Origin: Acidimicrobiales bacterium
GTDB taxonomy: Bacteria > Actinomycetota > Acidimicrobiia > Acidimicrobiales > RAAP-2
Assembly: GCA_030044045.1 (NCBI GenBank)
Contig: JASHWO010000120.1
Location: 1-6,210, forward strand
Direction of reading: 5' to 3'
Length of the DNA stretch: 6,210 nucleotides
Shown: piece after piece, positions 1 to 5,526 of the stretch
Layout: the number at the start of each line of letters is the position of its first letter
Numbering within the stretch: position 1 is the stretch's first letter
The notes under the pieces: model-generated
Told to the model about the DNA's origin: nothing
Seen by the model: only the letters and a program-made list of their open reading frames with translations
The model's database searches: none
Translations under genes and position numbers: made by a program

Positions 1-1121
1 GGCCGGGGGGCCAGCCCCGGCAGGGCAGCGCCGGCCGGCCGCTCGCCGGCAATGGTCCCCTCCTCCGGCAGGCCCACCGACGGGGTGGCACTCTCCTCCA
101 CCCCCGGCAGCGTGGGCTGGGTCCGCTCGACGCTGGACAGCACGCCCAGCTCCAGCCGCTCCTCGTAGGTGAGGTAGTCGAGGGCCACCCGGCGGAAGAT
201 GTAGTCCACCAGGCTGGAGGCGATCCGGAGCTCCGGGTCGTCGGTGATCCCCGCCGGCTCGAACTTCATGTTCGAGTACTTGCGCACGTAGGTGGCCAGC
301 GGCACCCCGTGCTGGAGGCCCAGGCTGATCGAGATGGAGAAGGCGTCCATGATGCCGGCCAGGGTCGAGCCCTGCTTCGACACCTTGACGAACACCTCGC
401 CCGGCCGGCCGTCCTCGTACTCGCCGACGGTGACGTACCCCTCGCAGTCGGCCACCCGGAAGGCGAAGGTCTTGGACTTCCGCTGGCGGGGCAGGCGCTC
501 GCGCACCGCCCCCACCACCACCGCCTCGGCCTTGCGCCGCCGCTCGTGGTCGAGGGCCTCCTCCAGCTGGGCGATGCGGGCGGCGACGGCCCGGTCCTTG
601 GCCTCGGCCTCTGATCCCGGAGGGGCGTCGTCGCCTCCCTCCGTCGCCCGCTCCTTCTTCGTCGTGGAGAGCGGCTGGGCCACCTTGCAGTTGTCGCGGT
701 AGATGGCCACGGCCTTGATGCCGAGGTTCCAGGCGTCGACGTGGAGCTGCTCGACATCCTCCACCGTCACGTCCTCGGGCATGTTCACGGTCTTGCTGAT
801 GGCCCCGCTAATGAACGGCTGCACGGCGCCCATCATGCGGACGTGGCCCGAGTAGTGGATGGTGTTGTCGCCCATCGAGCAGGCGAACACCGGCAGGTGC
901 TCGGGTGCCAGGTGCGGTGCGCCCACGATGGTCTTGTGCTCGTCGATCCAGGCGACGATCTCCTCCACCTGCTCCGGCCCGTAGCCGAGCTGGCGCAGGG
1001 CCCGGGGCACGGTCTGGTTGACGATGGACATGGTCCCACCGCCGACCAGCTTCTTGGTCTTGACCAGCCCCAGGTCGGGCTCGACCCCGGTGGTGTCGCA
1101 GTCCATGAGCAGGCCGATGGT
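1..1121 (-). other. nrdJ: NrdJ extein 3 (spliced residues 540 onward), partial
   Basis: C-terminal part of the reductase, starting T-I-G-L-L-M-D-C-D-T-T-G. It completes the catalytic barrel (KTKKLVGGGTMSIVNQTVPRAL, SISGAISKTVNMP-type segment, DAWNLGIKAVAIYRDNCKVAQPLS). A charged linker follows with a short probable coiled coil around IAQLEEALDHERRRKAEA. Next comes the TSCPD-type domain (EGYVTVGEYEDGRPGEVFVK, QGSTLAGIMDAFSISISLGL, KFEPAGITDD, LVDYIFRRVALDYL). The last visible 40 residues are Pro/Glu/Gly-rich and read like a flexible lead to the cysteine-rich tail, which is outside the window. About 12 of 373 codons end in A or T. Confidence 0.9.
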
Positions 1122-4100
1122 GTTGTGGCTTACGAACCCGTTGGCCACGTAGGTCACGTTGTCGGGCACGGAGATGTCGTAGGTCAGCTCCTCGTCGCCG
1201 AGCTGTGCCGAGCGCACCGTGTCGTAGAAAAAGCCGAGCAGGTGCCCCAGCTCCGAGTCGCCGGACCGCTCGTACAGCTCCGTTGCGATGCACCGGCTCA
1301 CCCGACCGCGGGACAGCTCCATGAGGAGAACCTTGCGGAGTCGGTTGTTGGCCGGAGCCAACCGATCGACCAGGGTCCGGGTCAGGGGAATGTAGTCCTT
1401 GCGCCCGGCCTGGGCCACCGTCGGCTCGGCCACCCGGACAGCGCCGTTCTTGCGGTCGCCCATGAAGCCGATCCGGTCCAGCCATGCTCTGCTGTACGAG
1501 ACGTTGAGCACGCGGAGCGCGGCCAGGGGCGCGCTCCCCCAGCTCGAGGCGTTGCGGCGGTCCTTGACCGACAGGGTGGTCGGGAAGCCGAGCGCGAGCA
1601 GCATCGACTGCGCGTCCCTGACCATGTCGACGGAAGTGTTCTTCAGCGTCGGGTAGCCGGCGCTGGTATCGCCATCCGCCTCGAACAGCCCCCGAAGGAA
1701 CGAGCCGTAGACCTCGGCATCGTTGGCGTGCAGGACGGCGTCGGGCACGTGCGCCGTGTAGCCCTTGCCCGTATGCCCTTCGGCCGGCGCCCGCTTGGCG
1801 AAGCCGCATGCCTCCCACCAGAGAGCGAGGCGCACCGAGTCCACGCGCACCTCGACGTACCCCTGCTTGGGCGTCGCCTTGGCCGGCACGCCGAAGCACT
1901 CCTTGACCAGCAACTGGAGCCGGTCGGTCACGTCGAAGTCGGTGCCGGCCACGCACAGCCGCAGGCCTCGGCTGTGCAGAGACCCGTCGCCCATGAAGTA
2001 GCCGACCAGCTCGGCCAACGCCGCCGTCATGTGCCGGGGGACCTGGATGTTGTGCTCTCCCGTCCAGTAGGCGTCGGCCAGCGGCGGCAGCGGCACCTCC
2101 TGGGGCTCCCCCACCAGCGACCCAAGGGCCAGCGGCACCAGGTCCCCCTCCCGCACATCGGCAAAGCGGCGCCACACCCACTCGCCACTCGCCGGATCTA
2201 CCACCTTGATGCGGTGAGTGGTGGTGCCCTGCACCCGGTGGCCGCGAGCCGTCTCCACTGTCACCACCGGCTCCAGGCCGTTGACGAAGAACCTCGTCGA
2301 TCGGCGCGGCCCTTCGTCGGTGGCCACCACCGTGTCGAGGTCCTGCCACCTCGCCCCGTCCGGGTCGCCCAGCGAGCGCAGCCGTACCAGGCCGCGCCCG
2401 GTCGACACCAGGGTCCCGCCGACCAGGCAACCGGTGGGTGCCAGCACCGAGGCCTGCGAGTTCCGCACGCCGAACTGCTCGGCCAGCTCCACCGCCTCGT
2501 CCCACGCCTCCTGCGCTGCCGAGAGCAGCTCGGGCGGCACCAGGTCCTCGTCGATCTTGGCCGCCTCGGCCTGGTGCTTGCGCAGCACGTTCACCATGGG
2601 CTCGGCGTTGTCGTGGAAGCCGGCGAACGGCCCCATGCGGGCGGCGGTCCGGGCCGAGGTGGCGTAGGCGTGGCCGGTCATCAGCGCGGTGATGGCCCCG
2701 GCCCAGGCCCGGCCGCCGTCAGAGTCGTAGGGCAGGCTGTTGGCCATCAGCAGGGCGCCCAAGTTGGCGTAGCCGAGGCCGAGCTCGCGGAACCGGCGGG
2801 AGTTCTCGGCGATGGCCCTGGTCGGGTAGTCGGCATTGCCCACCAGGATCTCCTGGCCGGTGAACACCACCTCGATCGCCGACTTGAACCCCTCCACGTC
2901 GAACGTGCCGTCCTCGCCGAGGAACGTCATCAAGTTCAAGCTCGCCAGATTGCAAGCTGAGTTGTCGAGGTGCATATATTCACTGCAATTGCGAATAACT
3001 ACCCCATCGACGATGTAGGAATGGTTCCGGGGCTCGGAGAGGTTATAGGTCAGCTCCACGCCGTCGTTGGTCCGCTCCAGGATGTGGGCGGTCCGGCGCG
3101 CCCAGTACGTGCCCCGGGGAGCCTCGACGACCAGCTCCCGCAGCAGTGCCGCCTTGCGAGAGAGCGAGAAGCCGATGTGCTCGGCGAAGGCCACGGCGGA
3201 TCCCGAGGTGATCCGCAGGTCGTAGCTGGCGGCATTGCCGTAGGTGACGGTCTCGCCGGCCTTGTTGGTGTAGGAGAACTTTCCCTTTTTCGACGCTTTC
3301 TTCCCCTCGTACACCCGACTGGTGATCCCGAAGGTGGTAAGGAGACGCTGTACCCCCTGCAGGAGGGTCGGCGACGTGGACCCAAGCCCCACGTACGAAC
3401 CGCCGGTCCGGTTCAGGACTACGCACCCGTCGGCGTCGAACAGGCCGCGGAGGAACGCAGCGACGACGTGCTCGGGTGCCTGCTCGATCGACCAGGGCAC
3501 CGACTTTTCCGGACCCTTGACCGGGCGGACACCGAGCGCTTCGACGAACCGCTTGAACGCCCGCCGGCTCATCCGGAGCTGGGCCGTCCCGTTGGCCTGC
3601 TCGGACACCTTGACCGGACGGTCACCGTTGACCCACTCCACGAGATCGGCGTGGGTGGGCAGGATCTCGTCGCGGTCTTCGGCGCTCCCGTAGATCGTGG
3701 CCACCACGGAGCCGGACGTACTCCCGTCGCCGATCAGCCAGCCGAGGTAGTGGGCGAACTCGCTCGTCCACTCGTCAGGGAAGCGGAGTGGGTCCGCATG
3801 GTCGCCCTTGGTCCGGTAGTCGTCAGGATCGGACGACACCGGTATGGCCGGGTCGGCGTTGACAGCCGGCGCCGGAAGATCGAGCAGCTTCACTTCGTCG
3901 GTGAAGACGAGGTGGCGCGCCTCGACGTACCCCCGGTTCACCGTGAAGATCCGGTGGCCGGGCGTGCAGCGCAGTTCCATGCCGTTGTCGAACCGGAGCC
4001 GGACGATGTCGTTGTAGCCCGTGATCATGAATGCTTCCGGCCCGGTCAGCACCATCTGCTCCTCCGGTGCCTCTGCGTTGGTCGCGTCGTGCGTGTAGAT

Positions 4101-5252
4101 GCCGAACGTCTCGCCCCTGTTGGCCCGGTCGAACAGCTCGGCGAAGGGGATCAGACCCTTGTCGGTGTGCACTCTTGCCGAACCCGGGAAGCACGGATTA
4201 CTGCCGTTGATCCGGCCGGTGTTCGGCGCGGTGTGCCACTCGTTGATGGTGGTGTCGAACTGCATCCCCGGGTCGGCGCACTCCCACGCCGCGTGGGCGA
4301 TCTGGCGGAACAGGTCCCGGGCCGGGACGGTGCGGATCACCGAGCCGTCGGTGCGCGCCCGCAGATCCCAGTCGGCCCCGTCTGCCACTGCCTGCATGAA
4401 CTCGTCGGTGACCCGGACCGAGTTGTTGGCGTTCTGGTACTGGGTGGAGTGGCTGTCGGCGCCGTCGAGGTCCATGTCGAAGCCGGCGTCGCGCAGCACG
4501 CGCGCCTTGCGCTCCTCGATGGCCTTGCACCAGATGAAGTCCTCGATGTCCGGATGGTCGGCGTCGAGGATGACCATCTTGGCAGCGCGCCGGGTCTTGC
4601 CCCCGGACTTGATGGTGCCGGCCGAGGCGTCGGCGCCCCGCATGAAGCTGACCGGGCCCGACGCCGTGCCCCCGCCCTTCAGTAGCTCGTGCGAGGAGCG
4701 GATGCGGGACAGGTTCACACCGGCGCCCGACCCACCCTTGAAGATGACCCCCTCCTCCGTGTACCAGTTGAGGATCGAGTCCATCGAATCCTCCACCGAC
4801 AGGATGAAGCACGCGCTCCCCTGCTGCGGCACGCCCTTCACCCCGATGTTGAACCACACCGGCGAGTTGAACGCCGCCTTCTGGTGGACGATGAGGTACT
4901 TCAGCTCGTCGCGGAAGATCTCGGCCTCGGCCTGGTCCACGAAGTAGCCGTCCTTGATGCCCCAGGCGGTGAGGGTGTCGACCACCCGGTCGGCCACCTG
5001 CTTCAGCGACCACTCCCGCTCGGGCGTGCCCAGGGTGCCCCGGAAGTACTTCTGGGCCAGGATGTTGGTGGCGTTCAGGCTCCACCCCGCCGGCACCTCC
5101 ACCCCGAGCTGCTCGAACGCCACCGAGCCGTCCCGGAAGTTGACGATGCGCGAGTCGCGCCGCTCCCAACGGACCTCGTCGTAGGGGTGGACGCCTTCGG
5201 TGGTGAAATGGCGGCGGATGCCGATGCCGGTCCGCTGGGGCGCGATCGCCAT
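1..5252 (-). CDS. nrdJ: Class II (B12-dependent) ribonucleotide reductase with two inteins, C-terminus cut by window edge
   Basis: Encodes adenosylcobalamin-dependent ribonucleotide reductase, the cytoplasmic enzyme that reduces ribonucleotides to deoxyribonucleotides for DNA synthesis. The frame is open without a stop from ATG at 5252 to the window edge (1750 codons); two inteins of 402 and 436 residues leave 912 extein residues. Visible in spliced numbering: a redox Cys148 in GSACF, the active-site motif N-P-C-S-E with radical Cys354, the partner Cys365 eleven residues later (the same spacing as C322/C333 of Thermotoga maritima NrdJ), the A-P-T-G-T-I loop near residue 540, D-N-C-K-V-A-Q-P-L-S, a charged linker at about 692-750 and a TSCPD-type domain at about 755-855. 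The ATG start is chosen because AAGGGAG lies six bases upstream and the N-terminus matches the family. The usual cysteine-rich C-terminal tail lies beyond the window. No nrdR or other nrd gene is adjacent on the upstream side; the divergent neighbour is glpK. Confidence 0.97.
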   Translation of the reverse strand, partial: MAIAPQRTGIGIRRHFTTEGVHPYDEVRWERRDSRIVNFRDGSVAFEQLGVEVPAGWSLNATNILAQKYFRGTLGTPEREWSLKQVADRVVDTLTAWGIKDGYFVDQAEAEIFRDELKYLIVHQKAAFNSPVWFNIGVKGVPQQGSACFILSVEDSMDSILNWYTEEGVIFKGGSGAGVNLSRIRSSHELLKGGGTASGPVSFMRGADASAGTIKSGGKTRRAAKMVILDADHPDIEDFIWCKAIEERKARVLRDAGFDMDLDGADSHSTQYQNANNSVRVTDEFMQAVADGADWDLRARTDGSVIRTVPARDLFRQIAHAAWECADPGMQFDTTINEWHTAPNTGRINGSNPCFPGSARVHTDKGLIPFAELFDRANRGETFGIYTHDATNAEAPEEQMVLTGPEAFMITGYNDIVRLRFDNGMELRCTPGHRIFTVNRGYVEARHLVFTDEVKLLDLPAPAVNADPAIPVSSDPDDYRTKGDHADPLRFPDEWTSEFAHYLGWLIGDGSTSGSVVATIYGSAEDRDEILPTHADLVEWVNGDRPVKVSEQANGTAQLRMSRRAFKRFVEALGVRPVKGPEKSVPWSIEQAPEHVVAAFLRGLFDADGCVVLNRTGGSYVGLGSTSPTLLQGVQRLLTTFGITSRVYEGKKASKKGKFSYTNKAGETVTYGNAASYDLRITSGSAVAFAEHIGFSLSRKAALLRELVVEAPRGTYWARRTAHILERTNDGVELTYNLSEPRNHSYIVDGVVIRNCSEYMHLDNSACNLASLNLMTFLGEDGTFDVEGFKSAIEVVFTGQEILVGNADYPTRAIAENSRRFRELGLGYANLGALLMANSLPYDSDGGRAWAGAITALMTGHAYATSARTAARMGPFAGFHDNAEPMVNVLRKHQAEAAKIDEDLVPPELLSAAQEAWDEAVELAEQFGVRNSQASVLAPTGCLVGGTLVSTGRGLVRLRSLGDPDGARWQDLDTVVATDEGPRRSTRFFVNGLEPVVTVETARGHRVQGTTTHRIKVVDPASGEWVWRRFADVREGDLVPLALGSLVGEPQEVPLPPLADAYWTGEHNIQVPRHMTAALAELVGYFMGDGSLHSRGLRLCVAGTDFDVTDRLQLLVKECFGVPAKATPKQGYVEVRVDSVRLALWWEACGFAKRAPAEGHTGKGYTAHVPDAVLHANDAEVYGSFLRGLFEADGDTSAGYPTLKNTSVDMVRDAQSMLLALGFPTTLSVKDRRNASSWGSAPLAALRVLNVSYSRAWLDRIGFMGDRKNGAVRVAEPTVAQAGRKDYIPLTRTLVDRLAPANNRLRKVLLMELSRGRVSRCIATELYERSGDSELGHLLGFFYDTVRSAQLGDEELTYDISVPDNVTYVANGFVSHNTIGLLMDCDTTGVEPDLGLVKTKKLVGGGTMSIVNQTVPRALRQLGYGPEQVEEIVAWIDEHKTIVGAPHLAPEHLPVFACSMGDNTIHYSGHVRMMGAVQPFISGAISKTVNMPEDVTVEDVEQLHVDAWNLGIKAVAIYRDNCKVAQPLSTTKKERATEGGDDAPPGSEAEAKDRAVAARIAQLEEALDHERRRKAEAVVVGAVRERLPRQRKSKTFAFRVADCEGYVTVGEYEDGRPGEVFVKVSKQGSTLAGIMDAFSISISLGLQHGVPLATYVRKYSNMKFEPAGITDDPELRIASSLVDYIFRRVALDYLTYEERLELGVLSSVERTQPTLPGVEESATPSVGLPEEGTIAGERPAGAALPGLAPR
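1122..2429 (-). mobile_element. Intein 2 with LAGLIDADG homing endonuclease, inserted in the APTG/TI loop of NrdJ
   Basis: A 436-residue in-frame intein unrelated in obvious sequence to intein 1 beyond the shared motifs. Block A starts at Cys1 (CLVGGTLVSTGRGLV). Block B is T69-T-T-H72. The LAGLIDADG motifs are LVGYFMGDG at 141-149 (Asp148) and LRGLFEADG at 245-253 (Asp252). The C-terminal splicing block is ELTYDISVPDNVTYVANG followed by FVSHN, with the canonical His435-Asn436, and the +1 extein residue is Thr. Between the second endonuclease motif and the C-terminal block lies a long segment (about 254-405) that includes a basic helical stretch near 352-390; its role is unknown and DNA recognition is a guess. 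About 39 of 436 codons end in A or T by hand. All splicing residues look intact. Confidence 0.95.
2430..2987 (-). other. nrdJ: NrdJ extein 2 (spliced residues 354-539)
   Basis: Middle part of the reductase, from the radical cysteine to the Gly of A-P-T-G. It begins C-S-E-Y-M and carries Cys365 in LDNSACNLAS, the expected second redox cysteine. It continues through family-typical RELGLGYANLGALLM and ends RNSQASVLAPTG. The first 13 codons (2987 to 2949) contain six A/T-ending codons (AGT, GAA, TAT, TCA, GCT, AAT), a density seen nowhere else in the exteins. The rest returns to G/C-ending codons. Confidence 0.93.
2988..4193 (-). mobile_element. Intein 1 with LAGLIDADG homing endonuclease, inserted before the catalytic Cys of NrdJ
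   Basis: A 402-residue in-frame protein intron that excises itself and joins N-P to C-S-E. Block A begins at Cys1 (CFPGSARVHTDKGL). Block B is T77-P-G-H80. The two LAGLIDADG motifs are LGWLIGDG at 150-157 (acidic Asp156) and LRGLFDADG at 248-256 (Asp255). The C-terminal block is HSYIVDGVVIRN (391-402), ending in Asn402, and the +1 extein residue is Cys. The penultimate residue is Arg401 where most inteins have His, and the -1 residue is Pro; both are uncommon for splicing chemistry. About 50 of 402 codons end in A or T by hand, clearly more than in the exteins, which fits horizontal acquisition. The boundaries are exact because removal restores the family sequence. Confidence 0.95.
4194..5252 (-). 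other. nrdJ: NrdJ extein 1 (residues 1-353)
   Basis: N-terminal part of the reductase, from Met1 to the Pro of the G-S-N-P motif. It contains Cys148 (GSACF), which by position corresponds to one of the two redox cysteines reduced and oxidised in each turnover. It also contains the glycine-rich segment around KGGSGAGVNLS, the SGPVSFMRGAD segment and NNSVRVTDEF, all familiar in class II reductases. Codons end almost entirely in G or C; by hand about 14 of 353 end in A or T. The last three codons before the intein are AGT AAT CCG, and the first two are unusual for this gene. Confidence 0.93.
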
Positions 5253-5258
5253 GTCCTT

Positions 5259-5265
5259 CTCCCTT
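5259..5265 (-). promoter_or_regulatory. Ribosome binding site of nrdJ
   Basis: AAGGGAG on the minus strand, six bases before the ATG at 5252, is a good match to the anti-Shine-Dalgarno. A second purine run, AAGGA, directly abuts the ATG and is too close to be the main site. This decides the start codon. Confidence 0.8.
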
Positions 5266-5318
5266 GCTCGGTTCGGTTCGCTGATGGCTGCTCAGCTCAG
5301 TGGTGGCTGCTCGGTTCG
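5265..5318. repeat. Short direct repeats in the nrdJ leader
   Basis: On the plus strand TGCTCGGTTCG occurs at 5265-5275 and again at 5308-5318, and TGATGGCTGCTC at 5282-5293 recurs as TGGTGGCTGCTC at 5301-5312 (11 of 12 identical). They lie in the untranslated leader of nrdJ between the NrdR boxes and the ribosome binding site. They may be remnants of a small tandem duplication; no function is evident. Confidence 0.5.
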
Positions 5319-5353
5319 ATGGCTCGGGTGCGTCGCCCGCCGTGCGGCCCCAA

Positions 5354-5369
5354 CCACAACATATTGTGG
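5354..5369. promoter_or_regulatory. NrdR box (proximal)
   Basis: CCACAACATATTGTGG has seven-base arms ACCACAA/TTGTGGT (5353-5370) around a CATA centre. It matches the published NrdR-box consensus acaCwAtATaTwGtgt at 13 of 16 positions. NrdR is the zinc-ribbon/ATP-cone repressor that senses nucleotide levels and controls ribonucleotide reductase genes, so this site upstream of nrdJ fits its role. It lies about 27 to 42 bases downstream of the predicted transcription start. The NrdR gene is not in the window. Confidence 0.8.
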
Positions 5370-5384
5370 TGGTAGGCCCAAGCG

Positions 5385-5400
5385 ACACGAGATGCTGGGG
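5385..5400. promoter_or_regulatory. Degenerate second NrdR box
   Basis: ACACGAGATGCTGGGG matches the NrdR-box consensus at 10 of 16 positions. Its start is exactly 31 bp from the proximal box (15-bp gap), the three-helical-turn spacing typical of paired NrdR boxes. It overlaps the predicted transcription start of nrdJ, which would suit repression. On its own the match is weak; the spacing is what supports it. Confidence 0.5.
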
Positions 5401-5402
5401 TC

Positions 5403-5432
5403 ATTACAGCACTGTAGTTACACCCCTGTCAA
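5403..5432 (-). promoter_or_regulatory. Predicted sigma70-type promoter of nrdJ
   Basis: On the minus strand a perfect -35 hexamer TTGACA (5432-5427) is followed after 18 bases by TGTAAT (5408-5403), five of six matches to the -10 consensus. The start would be near A5396, giving a leader of about 144 bases. The AT content here stands out from the GC-rich surroundings. An inverted repeat TACAG-CA-CTGTA (5405-5416) overlaps the -10 and spacer. Confidence 0.65.
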
Positions 5433-5514
5433 CGGTCCGCCCCGGCCGTCCCCCCTGGTGGTGGGCCGTTCGCGAAGGTTTGCGCGGGGCAACCCCAGCG
5501 GCCCCCCGCCCGTC

Positions 5515-5520
5515 TAGCGT
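5515..5520 (+). promoter_or_regulatory. Candidate -10 element for leaderless glpK transcript
   Basis: TAGCGT fits the actinobacterial -10 pattern TANNNT and ends seven bases before the GTG start at 5527. Transcription would then begin at or next to the start codon. No Shine-Dalgarno is visible before the GTG (GCGTGCGGCC), which supports a leaderless message. No convincing -35 is seen, which is common for such promoters. The bases TAG within it also form an in-frame stop that rules out an earlier start. Confidence 0.45.
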
Positions 5521-5526
5521 GCGGCC

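Noticed and set aside
808..2505. Minus-strand 565-residue open frame over intein 2 and extein 3
   Set aside because: Another frame shadow of nrdJ, with Gly/Arg/Ala-rich low-complexity translation and no family signature.
2988..4193. Possibility that the inserts are frameshifts, group I introns or a split gene
   Set aside because: Both inserts are in frame, start with Cys, end with Asn and carry protein splicing and LAGLIDADG motifs, which fits inteins and not RNA introns.
741..4685. Two very long plus-strand open frames (741-2960 and 2970-4685)
   Set aside because: They lie antisense to the reductase and its inteins, have His/Gly/Arg/Val-rich translations typical of antisense frames in GC-rich DNA, and match no recognisable family. 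The minus-strand frame explains every base.
4198..5388. Minus-strand 396-residue open frame starting at 5388
   Set aside because: It is out of frame with NrdJ extein 1 and its translation is Arg/Gly/Pro-rich without recognisable motifs; it begins inside the promoter region.
5253..5396. Cobalamin riboswitch upstream of the B12-dependent reductase
   Set aside because: The leader is short for this class and no B12 box or conserved core could be read; GCCACCACTG-like bases alone are not enough.
5469..5494. Small palindrome TTCGCGAA and a bulged hairpin GGTTTGC/GCAACC before glpK
   Set aside because: Short, imperfect and expected by chance at this base composition; no terminator-like T run and no known operator match.
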